Assembly: GCA_024449915.1 (NCBI GenBank)
Contig: JAMZAV010003176.1
Location: 1 to 64,000 of the forward strand
Direction: 5' to 3'
Length of the DNA: 64,000 nucleotides
Source: Sweltsa coloradensis
Lineage: Eukaryota; Arthropoda; Insecta; Plecoptera; Chloroperlidae
How positions within the stretch are numbered: the first letter of the stretch is position 1; each line of letters opens with the position of its first letter. This document shows positions 1 to 10,732 of this stretch, piece by piece. The notes below the pieces were generated by a model, which made no database searches, was not told the DNA's origin, and saw nothing but the letters and a program-made list of their open reading frames with translations. A program made the translations under genes and the position numbers.

Positions 1-362
1 AACCCCAAAAAAAAAAACATGCGTCCTGGCCGCCATATTGTTTTGTTACCAAGTGCCATACCTCTACTAGTGTGCTAGAAAGTAAAGTTTCCCAGCATTT
101 GTGTTCAATTCTTTAGTTTTTTTTTGGGAAATGCGACGAAATGTAAAAGTGTTATACCTTACACACTGTCAAGTTTTTTATATTTTGTAAAGAAAATGCG
201 TGCTAAACTGTTTTTTAAACAGCCAATCCCGGAAGATCAACCCTGCCACCGTTTCCTGACGTATCTTTGGATAGCTTATGCCATTTCAATATATCACGTC
301 GAGGAAAAAAAAAGAGTGTTTGAGGAAGGGTTTAAAAACCAGAAAAATTTCCCGGGCCTGAT

Positions 363-515
363 ATGATTTCACTCAATGTAATTAGGCTAAGCATTGTAGA
401 CGATCGCTTTCTAACAATTATTTTCAATGCTTCTATAAATAGTGTATTCTTCCCTACTAGATGGAAGCATGGAATAATAACACCGGTTCATAAAAAAGGA
501 AGTATAAGCACAATG
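363..515 (+). pseudogene. Non-LTR retrotransposon reverse transcriptase fragment
   Basis: The frame reads LTIIFNASINSVFFPTRWKH then GIITPVHKKG, matching the RT segment LxxIFNxSLxxGxFPxxWKxAxVxPxxKxG just before the fingers motif. No upstream or downstream RT domains are found, so it is a short truncated relic. The frame upstream (124-362) has no recognisable similarity. Confidence 0.6.
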
Positions 516-747
516 TTACAAAATTCTCTGTAGGCTCTTATTCCTCTCCGTCAGAATCAGCCAACCAACCACCCAGCCAGCCAGCCGGAGGTTTTCGACT
601 ATGTTAAGGCACTTTTTTTAAACACAGAACGGTTAATCGGTTCGGGGTGATTTTTTGTTGTTGGTAGGTCATGGACTACATATCAGTCATATACCGAATT
701 TCAAGATTGTAAATCTTTCGGAACGGCGTCTGCAAATAGCTGAAAAT

Positions 748-812
748 GGGCGCGTCGACTGTAAGGCCATATGCGCCACGCCGCCACTCTAGCCTATGAT
801 AGGCTAGGAATA
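748..812 (+). repeat. Fragment of HINE-B dispersed element
   Basis: Contains GACTGTAAGGCCATA, GCGCCAC and the palindrome TAGCCTATGATAGGCTA found in the HINE-B copies at 23037, 23844 and 39665. Confidence 0.6.
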
Positions 813-815
813 CAC

Positions 816-2394
816 CTTAATTGGTAACCACCTACATTCAAAAAAATGAATTTAAATAAAATTTATTTTGAATTGATTGTTTTTTGAGGTTTCAATCGCA
901 ACGGTTTTTTGCTCATTTTGTTATCTGTTCTCAGAAAATGGCACGTAGTCGTTTAAAATTTTCAGCTCAATTGTTTGGCCTTTTTTGGCATGATCAAAAG
1001 TAAACAAACCGTTATTTTCTCAAGAAAAGTGGTTCCTTTCGACCAGACCTGCGTTTGGCGATATCGTTTATAATTTATCCAGAAATAAGAAAATTATTTC
1101 TACCAACAAGTACCAAACCCTAGTAACAAGGAAAACGCAAAAAAAACCCAAGGATCTGTTTTAAGTACCGGGCTTTGATAAATAAAAAACAAAAATTTTT
1201 TGTTTGTTTAAAGGGTTCCAACTGTAGGCCAAACCCACTCTCAGATAACTTAAAAACCCCAAAAAAAAAAATTTTTAAAAAAAACCAACAATGCATGCAA
1301 AGCATATATAGGGGACAAATAAAAATTACAAATAATAATAATAAAAAAAAATACAATTAAAAAAATAAATATAAAAAAATTTTTATTTAGAGTCTACCCA
1401 CTCAGTTATAAAAATGTTTTTCAGGGGGGGACTTTAAATCAAAGCAACCAACCAAAACCCTGCAGGCCCCGACGCAATCGACGGTGAGCGATAGCCACCA
1501 AAAGATCGATTTTTTAATAGGAAATTAGCAATCGTGGTATGGACAGTGCGACACCCAACACCCCCTAACAATAGCCAGGACAAAAGCAAAAGGGCCTTTC
1601 CCGTTCTAACACTATTCAATCATTAAAATTTTTTTCCATTCAAGGAAAATTACTTCGGACCTATATATAAGTATGGTACATGTGAATGTTAAAAATGGTC
1701 CAAATTTCAAATCTAATTTTACAATTTCAATTTCCTAGGTCTTGGACATGAATAGGATGTAAATGGATCTTAAATAAAATTTTTATAAAATTTTAAAATA
1801 GGACATAGCTGTTGTAAGTCATATGTTAAATGTATCTTAAATACATAGTAGGTTAGTTAAAATATATAATACATGTATAGTCTTATGTAAATAGTGTGTA
1901 ATATTATGATTAGCCTAGGGCCTATCCAGGTCAATATCAACGTCAAATTTAAAATATCTATTTTTCTTAGTCCTGAATATGAATATGGATAAATGGCTAT
2001 TTTAGTAAACATCTATATCAACTTTCAATATAGTACGTAGTTGAACTTTCTATGTTAAAGTATCTGAATACACTGTTGGTAATGTTAAAATATAGTAATA
2101 GTATTAGCCCTTATGAAAATTTATTATGTAAATATATAATTATTAGCCTATCCAGTCTCAAATGTTCAACGCCTAATTAAATATTTACTTGTATTTATTT
2201 ATCAATGGCAATAAACGCCCTCAATACAAAAAAAAAACAAAACGTCAGGAGTCAAAAAGGCCCAAATTCAAAACAACTTTGAAATTTATTATGAGCTTCG
2301 TTGCTAGGACGGCTCCAAAGTCACCGTTTACAAACTCCTAAGACAAGAACTGATGGACTTAAGTCCAAATCGAATTTAAAAAAACTTCTGACTT
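816..2394. other. AT-rich intergenic sequence
   Basis: 840-1010 resembles the R4 dispersed repeat (TTTTTTGAGGTTT-AATCGCAA and the following TTTTGTTA-CTGTTCTCAG). The remainder, 1011-2394, is AT-rich with A and T runs and no coding sequence that I can support. Confidence 0.5.
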
Positions 2395-2465
2395 TCGCGG
2401 GAATCGAACCCTGGACCATCTGCATTGAAGCAGATAAGCTAACCACAAACCAACGAGCCACACAT
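2395..2465 (-). repeat. tRNA-like sequence, probable SINE head
   Basis: On the minus strand it has a D-arm-like TGGTTTGTGGTTAGC, an anticodon-arm-like ATCTGC-TTCAAT-GCAGAT and a B box GGTTCGATTCC. The ends do not form an acceptor stem, so a functional tRNA is unlikely. Confidence 0.5.
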
Positions 2466-3022
2466 TAGTTAACAAAAAAACAAAAAAAGGAACACAATAA
2501 TAATACATATTATACATATAAAACAAAATTATGGTAATTACAATACAAAAAATATGAATAACATGCTAAAGCAGTTTTATTAGGCCTATACATATTAAAT
2601 ACGATAATATTAAAACCTAGTTCAAGTTTACATGATTAGATTTTTTAATATCAAATTCTTATGATTATATAATTTAAATATATTTCGTGGAGATAGAAAT
2701 TGTAGGCTGTAATATTTGCCTTTCACATTTTTTAAAATCATAAAGGCAAAATGAAGAGAAAAAAAGTGGTGTGAGAGAAGTGTGAAAATAATAAGTTAAA
2801 TTGTTTTAAATTGGGCATCAAGGAATTCTCTTAATGAGAATAAGCTTTATTAAGAAGGAAGTCTTTCAATTTATTCTTAAAGAGTGTAAAGATTGGAGTA
2901 TTTAATTAAAGCTGGTAAAATTTTTTAAATATTGTACTACAACGTGAGAAGGGCTTTTGTCAAAGAATGTGTGGCTAGATTTTGGGATCCAGCCTTAGGT
3001 TGGTGAGTATTCGGAGTGTTAC
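2466..3022. other. AT-rich ADAMTS intron sequence
   Basis: No repeats of the recognised families and no coding sequence seen; A+T rich downstream of the exon G donor in gene order. Confidence 0.4.
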
Positions 3023-3194
3023 CGAGTACTTGTCCAACAACGACTTTGACATGACAGAATGCCCCACCTGAGATCGCTGGCCACTCCCACACTGCAACTC
3101 GACCACAACGTCTCGCCTTGTGTACCTCTAGAAGGCGACATGATGTACCCCTCTTGGGGCAGCTGTTCCCGCTGCCGTCGTGGTGCATACCAGG
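3023..3194 (-). CDS. ADAMTS exon G: third zinc histidine and end of catalytic domain
   Basis: The minus strand reads MHHDGSGNSCPKRG, then in a shifted frame YIMSPSRGTQGETLWSSCSV. This follows HEIGHN in the family: HExxHxxGxxHD is completed by the MHHD here, then the IMSPSRG-x(n)-WSSCS stretch. Acceptor CAACTGTTCCAG precedes 3194; the first base C completes AA from exon F to make Asn. Donor GTAACA follows 3023. Two one-base losses are inferred, one in the GG before TATGCAC and one before TACATC. The coding sense after WSSCS is uncertain. The match in phase and motif over a 25-kb intron is the main support. Confidence 0.8.
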
Positions 3195-3775
3195 CTGGAA
3201 CAGTTGCCGAGAAAAACGTACTGACATATTTTGTTTGTATGTATGTATTAGTTTGTTTTCACATTACATAATGGTACATTTTGTATAAAAAATATTTCAA
3301 TGTGTCTGCATAGTAAAACATCAACAATAAAAGTATTAAAACTCATATAAATAATCCTCAATTGAATAAAATCAGTGCTTGATTTGAAAATAGTTTTACC
3401 TCGCTATTTAGAGCTCCATTGTTATCAAACGACTTAATGTAACATAGTTTTAATCCTCGAATTTGTTATGCCGGCACATCTATAGGTCGAGTCTAGTACT
3501 GTACAATCGAAACTAGAATATAAAATTACAGGTAAAGGTTTAAAATGTTATCATTTTAAAGATCTCCGTGCACGAATGTCCGCTTGTATTAAAAAACATT
3601 GTAGAAAGGGCATTTCCTGATGCACGTTCGCCCTATCTTGAACATATTATTTAAATTAAAAACTTTCTCTTGAAAAGCTGACTGAATGACGAACGATTAA
3701 AAAAAAAGTTTTGTTTTAATTTACACTAGATTCTTTATTATTTCGTTTCTAGTTTTGAATGCCCTTTTAGAAATT

Positions 3776-3806
<31 letters not shown>

Positions 3807-4227
3807 ATATGTTATACTTTAGACAGAAATTTAAAAAAAGGACTACCCCGGGGTTTAAACCCGGGCCCTTATTTTCCCGGGGCTATGTTTTCTTCCCAAC
3901 TTACCCTTTTGGGGCCCCCAAATTTAAAACTGTCTAATTTTTGGCCCTGTTTTTTTTACTTTGTTAAACGTGCTTAGAGAAAGATTGCACTCCCCTATTA
4001 GACGCCATGAAATTAACTTTGAGAGAAACAAACCATCTCTTAACCCAAGATTTGGGGAAATTGAGTTTAAAACGGGTTTTTATGTGGGCGATTTATGACG
4101 CTGTTCCGTTAGTACTTTAGAAAAAAAAAAAAAAGGGGGCAGTTTTAATAGGCAGTGAAAATCTGCTCTACACACGTTATTAACAATGTACAAAACAGCC
4201 CAAAAAAATTAGACAGTTTTAAATTGG
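3195..4227. other. Intron sequence with AT microsatellite
   Basis: 3780-3806 is an AT repeat. From about 3840 the sequence has many inflated A, T, G and C runs, and 3840-3890 is a GC-rich piece with CCGGG motifs like an inverted copy of the tRNA-like block at 4228-4300. No gene seen. Confidence 0.45.
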
Positions 4228-4300
4228 GGGGCCGCATAGCTCAGTTGGAAGAGCATACCCCGGTAACTAATGCCCCGGGTTTTCACCCCCCGGGGTTTTT
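4228..4300 (+). repeat. Degraded tRNA-like sequence
   Basis: GCATAGCTCAGTTGGAAGAG is a clear D-arm with A box; downstream a TTTTCACCCCC stands where the B box GGTTCAAACCC would be. Homopolymer changes spoil the anticodon arm. Probably a SINE head or tRNA relic in low-quality sequence. Confidence 0.4.
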
Positions 4301-4469
4301 CTTTTTTTTAATTTATGTCTAAAGTACTAACAAAACCGCATCTTTAGTCGCCTACTAAAAAAGCCAATTTAAAAAAGAAATAATATATTATATAATATAT
4401 ATAAATATATATATATATTTTATATATATATATTTTTTATATTAAATATTTTATTTTTTAAAAAAGATC

Positions 4470-4875
4470 TTTACGGTAAAATCCGCACAGTATTATAGAA
4501 AAAAATTTTTTAACCCCAACGTTTCAAAAAAAACTATGTTTCCTTTTTAAAGGGAAGGGTAAAACAAAAATTTAAAAAAACAACAAAAAGCATTATAAAA
4601 ATAAACAAAAATTAAAAAAAAACACACTACCTTGAAAAACATAAAATTTACAAAGATCCAATTGCAGTAAAAACCTAAAATAAAAATAACTTGGTCGCTT
4701 TTGTGAGTGTGCCTTCATGTCCCATTCTAGCGGGCCCCTATCGCTGTTTCATGTTTTGGGTACCACAGGGGGGTCAGTATCATATTTTAAAGAGCTGCAT
4801 TTTTAATTATAGTCTTTTCCGGCCGGATCCCAAAATTTCAAGACAAGATGGTTGGGTCCGTCCGGACCCCCCCAC
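4470..4875 (-). repeat. Inverted copy of the 7328-7740 sequence
   Basis: Read on the minus strand it matches 7328-7740 over about 400 bp, from GGTTGGGTCCGTCCGGAC to the AT-rich end. This copy has extra homopolymer bases, the other is clean. The two enclose the Penelope-like remnant and a HINE-A2 element. Confidence 0.75.
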
Positions 4876-4899
4876 TTTTCGGTCTAAACTAAGGCACTT

Positions 4900-6060
4900 T
4901 TTTCGGGTCGCTTTTCCCGTTTTCTTTGACAAACCCTCTCAATCAAAGCAGACTTCCTCGATTGACCCAAAACCCGTTTTTCCCATCGCCCTGGGTTTCC
5001 ACTCCCTTTCCCCTGACGATTCGACTAAATAATGGCTGACCATGGCAAGGGGCCCTAAATTGGTCAAAATCAAAGGGAAAATGCCCCTCCTTTGACAAAA
5101 TTTTGGCCAAACCCAGATGTTTTTTTTCCATCTTGTTGACGGGGGACTTGTGTTCCTAAAAGGCGCATCGACATATTTCTACCAGTTTGCCCAAACCCCC
5201 ATAGTTTCGAACAGTCTCCCAGGGAAAATCTCGTGGGACCATCCAAATGAATTTTGGGTTTGTGTGGCTACCAATCTTTTCGCCTAAGGTTCTATCTGTC
5301 GAAAAGCGTCTTGATGTTTTCAATAGCCAGAGTTTTCCCAATTCGGTTTGGTTTGGCCCCCGAAAATATGGCAAATATGCCGGGGCTCTTTTTTGTCTAT
5401 GGGTCGAATTTTAGTTTCTTTTGCCCGGTTCTTCTTTTCCCCAAACCCTTTTGGAACAACCCTTTTGGAAAAACCCCTTACTGAGCAGTGCCTCACGTAG
5501 AATTTGCCTTCTTCGTTTTTAAAAGTTCTTCGTCAGTTATTTTTCGAGAACGGTAGCCCAAAATAAATGCTATTGATCGAAGTTTCGAAGGTGATGAGTG
5601 AAGAGGCCCGCAAATTTCCCATTGGTATTTTGGTATGATTGGCTTTCTGTACACAGTGTGGCCCAAACGTCCATAAGGGTTTCCCAATTATCCCGGGATC
5701 AAGGAAAGGAAAGTTTTCCTCTTTTACTTTAACTTCCCTGGTGAATTTAATGTCAGAATGGATAGAGTTTAAGTGGTTAAAAAAACTCGGAACTCCTTTT
5801 TGCCCACGTTGCCAAAAAACAACAAAAATAGGGGTTTAATGTATCTCAACAAAAACCCAGGTTTGTAAAAGGACATTTTGAAATGCTCTGGTCTCGAAAT
5901 CTTCCATTTTACCCAAAATTTGGGTACCCCCTGGTGATAATGGTTTAGCACATCGGTGGGGCCTAGGACTTTTTAATAAAATTTTCCTTCCTAAACAAAA
6001 TATGTAGAAAACATTCAATGCTTCAAAAGGGGACAACCCTGCTTTGGGGACAGGGGATTT
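4900..6060 (-). mobile_element. Penelope-like element remnant (reverse transcriptase)
   Basis: In several minus-strand frames the pieces FETRAFQNVLLQ, FFNHLNSIHSDIKFT, FPFLDPG, TVYRKP, HSSPSKLRSIAFILGYRSRK and PYFRGPNQTELGKLW appear in the order known from Penelope-like RTs (palm, HLNSIHPxIKFT, LPFLDV, TxVYRKPTHT, hSSP-x-K, PYxxGLSE). The YVDD catalytic box lies in a damaged stretch near 5840 and is not readable. Many frameshifts go with inflated homopolymers, so decay and poor consensus cannot be separated. The GIY-YIG nuclease domain is not recognised downstream. Confidence 0.7.
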
Positions 6061-6532
6061 TTTTGAGATTATTTTTATAGCTTCATTACTGGTACCCTTT
6101 TTGAAGAGGAAACAAATTCAAAAATCACCAGTAATCGCAGGGTCTAGCCTGAAAAGTTACCAGAAGGGCTTATGAAATGTGCAGAGTTTTTTACGTAAAA
6201 TCTCGCACTTCAGAAAAAAAGGGGTTCAAAAAAATTTAGCGAATGTTTTTCGGTTTCCAGAAACCTGTGTTGGGGCCCCCACGCAAATGACAATCGGTCT
6301 CCCTTTTTTAGGGAAGCTTTTTTTGTGGCTCTTTGGAAGTCCCTAAAAAACGAGGGATTCCCAGATGACTTCCCCTATAGGAAGAGAAAACTTCTGTATT
6401 TGTTTGTCCCAAAAGGGGGGGCGCAAAAAATTAAGACTTGGTCTTTTTTTCTAAATAAAATGTTTTGGGGTTTTGCTCAGTTAGACGTATGTAGGAATTT
6501 TTCTAAAATAAACCCCAAAGGGGAATTTTTTT
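6061..6532. other. Low-quality sequence next to the Penelope-like remnant
   Basis: May continue the upstream part of the Penelope-like element on the minus strand, but no motif is secure. Homopolymer inflation is common. Confidence 0.3.
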
Positions 6533-7313
6533 GGGGTGAGCGAAACGAAGACTTCAATTTTACGGACCCCCAAAAAATTTGCTCGGGGGTTTTTTTTTTG
6601 TTTTTTTTTTTTTTTTTTTTGTTTGTTTTTCTGTATGTTTGTTAACTCTCTACCAGGCAAACGGTATATCCGATCTTGATGAAAATTTGAGGGGACCTTC
6701 GAAATCTCTGAACTTAGAGGTGTATTGTTTTTGGGTACAATCGAAGAAATATTTCTCATGAATAGCGTACTTTTACGATTTTTTTCGATTTTTAGTGCGA
6801 TATTTTCGTGACATTTGGGCCGATTCTGACCAAAACGGGTGGGGGCTACAATGTTCATATTTTACATGGACATTAAGGTTATGGTAATGTAGTAACTTTT
6901 AAAAGAAAATGTTGAAAAAGTTAGCCAGACTCTATAGAAATAAAGCTTTTAATATAAGTTTTTTTGATTTTTATGCGATATTTTCGTGCCATTTGGGCCA
7001 ATTCTGACCAAACGGATAGGGCTTCAACGTTTATATTATACATGGACATTAAGGTTATGGTGATGAAGTACCATTTGAAAGAAAAAGTGACAAAGTTAGC
7101 CAGAATCCATAGGAATAAAGCTTTTAATATAAGTTTTTTAACGGTAAATAAACACAAATTGACAAGAAACAATAAAAACTTGACAACAATCACCTACAAT
7201 GCGTGGGCAGCAAAACAAAGCAACAAAGCACTTGCAAAAGTAAAGATATCCCACGCAGACTAAAAATTTTAAAAAAGCTCATCCATCAACGCGGCGGGAC
7301 TTCGTTTTCCTAG
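6533..7313 (+). mobile_element. HINE-A2 element (Helentron-like, non-autonomous)
   Basis: Starts near GGTGAGCGAAACGAAGAC (damaged GGATGAGCGAAGCGAAGAC), carries the body motifs GATCTTGATGAAAATTT and CCTTCGAAATCTCTGAAC, and ends AGCTCATCCATCAACGC ... CGTTTTCCTAG before T. An internal near-duplication of GATATTTTCGTG blocks lies at 6780-7140. Confidence 0.7.
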
Positions 7314-7327
7314 TCTAGATGAACGTG

Positions 7328-7740
7328 GGACGGTCCGGACGGACCCAACCATCTTTTCTAGAAATTTGGAATCCAGCAGAATGACTAGAAGTCATACTGC
7401 AGCTCTTGAAAAGTATGAGACTGAGCCACCTGTGGTACCAAGACATGAAGACAGTGATAGGCCTGCTAGAATGGTCACAAGAAGTCACACTCACAATGCA
7501 ACCAAGTGATTTGATTTTAGGTTCGCTGCAATTGGATTTTTGTAAATTTCTATGTTTGCAAGGTAGTGTGTTTTTTGTTTCTATTTGTTTATTTTTATAA
7601 TGCTGTTGTTGTTTTATTGAATTTTTGTTTTACCCTTCCCTTGAAAATGGAAACATAGTTTTTCTGAAACGTTGGGAAAAAAAGTTATTTTCTATAATAT
7701 ACTGTGCGTAATATTTACCGTAAATATACTTAAAACATAT
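7328..7740 (+). repeat. Retroelement-like terminal block, inverted partner of 4470-4875
   Basis: A frame from 7378 reads RMTRSHTAALEKYETE and ends HTHNATK before a stop, with a repeated RSHT motif, like the tail of a retroelement polyprotein. The rest is AT-rich noncoding sequence. Confidence 0.55.
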
Positions 7741-7757
7741 ATTATATATAGTTTGCA

Positions 7758-8049
7758 GCATTCGCCACAAAAATGGGATTCCGACATCACCGCGTTACAC
7801 CATTATGGCCCGAGGCCAACGGGCAGGCAGAAAGGTCCGTGTAATCTATTGGCAAGACGGTGTTAGCAGCCCATATGGAGAGGAAGGATCTACAAACTGA
7901 ACTCAACTAAGCTTTAATGAACTACAGAGCTACACCTCACTCTACGACAAACCGATCTCCCTACGACCTCATGTTCGGCCGTAAAATGAGAACGACACTA
8001 CTCTCAGTAACCCCTAACCTTGTGTGTGAAAACCACTGCCTCCTAGATG
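7758..8049 (+). pseudogene. Gypsy-type integrase fragment (older element)
   Basis: The frame reads ATKMGFRHHRVTPLWPEANG, QAERSV, then NYRATPHSTTNRSPYDLMFG and RKMRTTL. This is the end of a Ty3/gypsy integrase core (HxxxTPxxPxANGxxER and RxTPHxTTGxSPxxLxFGRxxRT). Two stops interrupt it. Its 3' end runs into the foldback sequence that holds the intact gypsy element. Confidence 0.8.
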
Positions 8050-8054
8050 TTGCT

Positions 8055-8281
8055 TGTGGTGTATTCAAAGTTCAAACCTCCCGCTTACTTGCCTCGCCAC
8101 ATTTACAAGGCGGTGTATAAAAAGAGCATGGCGTCGCTTCCTTCTGACAATCTCATGCACAATATCATGTATAGTAGATTTAGTACAACGTTTTATAATA
8201 AATGAAGCTTTAAAGCTTACCAGATAATCATGGCTATGCATTATTACGAGGCCTTACTACACCCACATACATACATAACAA
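8055..8281 (+). repeat. 5' LTR of the gypsy element
   Basis: Contains TATAAAAAGAG near 8115 (TATA-like) and AATAAA-like ATAATAAATGAAG near 8197. It matches 18313-18535 with scattered small differences, so the insertion is not very recent. The target repeat TTGCT is at 8050-8054. Confidence 0.9.
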
Positions 8282-8333
8282 AACTGCGACGAAGATATGG
8301 ATTTGGTAAGGTAGATTTACATTACAGTTTACA

Positions 8334-8982
8334 ATGCCTGAAACTAGTCCGAGCGTTTCTCAACCACGTGGTAATGCAAGTGGGCTAGTTGCTTCGATCG
8401 GACCGTTTAGGCCCGGGGAAGAGCCATGGGACGTTTACGTCGAAAGGATCGAAATTGCATTCGACGCCTTCGATGTGGCTGAAGCTAAGAAGAAGAATGT
8501 GTTTTTCTCTGTGCTTGGAAGCGAAACATTTGTGGTGCTACGCAACTTGGCTACACCAAGGACACTCACTGATCTGTCGTTCACAGAGGCAAAGGACTGC
8601 TTACAAGTAGGTACAGCCCTAAGCCTAGCAAACGTACACAAGGTTTAGATTTCGCAAGCGTCTACAGCTAGAGAACGAAACTATACTCGAGTACCTACAG
8701 GAGCTCAGAAGTCTCAGTAAGCATTGCGAGTTCACAGACCTAGATGAGAATCTGCTAGACCAACTCATTGCAGGAGTTCGGGACAAGATTTTGCAAACCA
8801 AGCTGCTGGCGGAGGGAGATGCCATTACCTTCCAGAGAGCAGTTGAGATTGCTACGGCAGCGGAGACGTCGCAGCGAGATGTCCAAGTCTTACACGGAAA
8901 TGCAGGGCAGGCGGCCAAGTACACAAGGTCGTGGCTACCCAAGGTACATCGTACAAGGCAGGCAGAGGTAAGCCTAAGATAA
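8334..8982 (+). CDS. Gypsy gag (capsid region), frameshifted
   Basis: First frame (8334-8648) begins MPETSPSVSQPRGN and has IGPFRPGEEPWDVYVERIEI, AKKKNVFFSVLG and FVVLRNL, typical of Ty3/gypsy capsid proteins. A shift near 8610 moves to a frame with RFRKRLQLENETILEYLQEL, LLDQLIAGVRDK and the AVEIATAAE helix, ending at 8982. The expected start codon is kept. The break makes this copy unable to give a full Gag. Confidence 0.85.
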
Positions 8983-9031
8983 TTTTGATTCTAGGCCTAG
9001 GCCTACTACAGAGGCAATTTCTGCCAAAGGC

Positions 9032-9646
9032 ATGTGCTATCGCTGTGGCAATGCAAACCACAAGGCCGATGCATGCAGTGCTAAGAACCTGACATGTCAC
9101 AAATGTCAGAAGACAGGCCATATTTCTAAGGTATGCATGTCCAAGTCTGGGAACAATACCAAGTTAGGGCCTAAGACCTCGGGTACCAATCTGCTTACAT
9201 CAGAGGTGGAAGACTCATATCTGTTCTGTCTCAAGGTGGAGAAAGATAGACATGAGGGCTCTTTCAAGGTGGCTGTTGAGTTGAATGGAGTAGACTTAAC
9301 AATGGAAGTGGACACAGGATCAAAACATTCAATCATTGGCATAGACGCGTTTAGGCGTCTATGGCCTACCGATCCTCCGCCACTAGCGCCATCAAAGTTC
9401 AAACTGCGAACCTGGTCACAACAGGAGTTAGCAGTACTGGGAGTGGCAACGGTAACCGTGCAGTATGGGAAAAAAGTATGCCAGTTACCACTATACGTGA
9501 TGCAGACAGATGGGCCTAGCCTACTCGGCAGAGACTGGTTTCACCACTTGGGGCTGGCTGTGACCAGCGTGAACCAGTTAGGTGTAAGTGATGGCAATCT
9601 TCCTAAAGAATTGCATGGCCTAGAAAACGTTTTGCAGGCGGTTTAG
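9032..9646 (+). CDS. Gypsy nucleocapsid zinc knuckles and aspartic protease
   Basis: The 204-residue frame starts MCYRCGNANHKADAC, a CX2CX4HX4C knuckle, followed by CHKCQKTGHISKVC, a second. Residues about 95-100 hold the active-site DTGS of a retropepsin (EVDTGSKHSIIG), and LLGRDWF near residue 172 is the conserved C-terminal protease motif. A stop at 9646 separates it from the RT frame. Gag would be joined upstream by a frame change. Confidence 0.88.
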   Translation: MCYRCGNANHKADACSAKNLTCHKCQKTGHISKVCMSKSGNNTKLGPKTSGTNLLTSEVEDSYLFCLKVEKDRHEGSFKVAVELNGVDLTMEVDTGSKHSIIGIDAFRRLWPTDPPPLAPSKFKLRTWSQQELAVLGVATVTVQYGKKVCQLPLYVMQTDGPSLLGRDWFHHLGLAVTSVNQLGVSDGNLPKELHGLENVLQAV

Positions 9647-9663
9647 GTTGTTACAAAGGGGAA

Positions 9664-10270
9664 CCGGTTCACGTGGAACTAGATCCAAATGCTACACCTG
9701 TCTTTCGCAAACATCGGAGCCCACCCTATGCATTGAAAGAGAAGTCTGACCAGGCCCTAGAACAAATGCAACGTGACGGGGTAGTCGAGACTATAGCACA
9801 AGGGGAATGGGGTACACCTGCTGTTTTTGTTGCCAAGCGCGACAACACTGTGCGAATTTGTGGTGATTATTCGGGGACAGTCAACCCTGTGTGAAGGTTG
9901 ATGTTTATCCTCTACCTACAAATACAGAAGTGTTTACAGCACTCTCTGGAGGATGCTTTTTCACACGGTTGGACCTCGATAGGTCCGCACCAGCATACTT
10001 CCAGAGACTGATGGAAATCTTCTTAAAGGACTAGAAGGTGTAGTAATTTTCCTTGATGACTTACTCGTTTCAGGAAAGACAAAGGAGGAATGCTGGCGAG
10101 AACGAGAGCTGTGTTGAAAAGGTTTGATACTGCTGGGTTACGTCTCAAACTGCCTAAATGCGAATTTATTTTGCCATCAGTAGAGTTTCTAGGGTTTTGA
10201 TTGATAGCAAAGGAATCCACCCTACGGAGGATAAAGTACAGGCTATTCGATCGCACCCGCACCTACAAAT
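9664..10270 (+). CDS. Gypsy reverse transcriptase, with stop and internal deletion
   Basis: 9673-9893 reads MELDPNATPVFRKHRSPPYA, VETIAQGEWGTPAVFVAKRD and ICGDYSGTVNP, the RT fingers. A shift leads to VDVYPLPTNTEVFTAL and FFTRLDLD near 9970, after which about 40 residues (the TINTHKG to FGV part) are missing and the frame resumes at APAYFQRLMEIF. The catalytic box appears as FLDD (VVIFLDDLLVSG) near 10050. The deletion removes part of the palm, so the enzyme is dead. Confidence 0.88.
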
Positions 10271-10732
10271 CTGCAGCAGTTGGAGTCATTCCTGGGATTT
10301 CTTACATTCTACGAGCGCTACATTCCGAATATGGCTACCAAACTTACGCCACTCTACGAGCTTACACGCAAGGGGCAGCAATGGACCTGGAGCCAGAAGC
10401 ATGAGCAGTGTTTCAACGATGCCAAACAGCAAGTCACATCTGATCAGGTACTGGTTCATTACAGTTTGACTAAACCATTAGTAATGTCTTGTGATGCATC
10501 GCCGTACGGGGTTGGAGCGGTACTGTCACATTCCGAGCCAGATGGTTCCGAACCTCCAATCGCCTTTCAAGTCTCGTACGCTACAAACGGCAGAGAAAAA
10601 TTATTCTCAGCTAGATAAGGAATTTTTATCAATCATGTTCGGGTTAAAGAAATTCCACCGTTTTATTATGGTCGAAAATTTGTCATATATACTGACCATA
10701 AACCATTAGTAGGTCTGCTTCGGCCAGGGCGA
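10271..10732 (+). CDS. Gypsy RT connection and RNase H, frameshifted
   Basis: 10280-10618 reads MESFLGFLTFYERYIPN, TPLYELTRKGQQWTWSQK and VMSCDASPYGVGAVLSH, the RNase H start with its catalytic Asp. A shift near 10610 moves to YSQLDKEFLSIMFGLKKFHR and then TDHKPLVGLL near 10690. These are the usual Ty3/gypsy RNase H blocks. Confidence 0.88.

Noticed and set aside
4691..5032. 113-codon plus-strand frame as a gene
   Set aside because: It overlaps the inverted repeat and low-quality sequence and has no recognised motif.
6481..6858. 125-codon minus-strand frame with Lys/Gln run
   Set aside because: It is the translation of the poly-T stretch of a HINE-A2 element.
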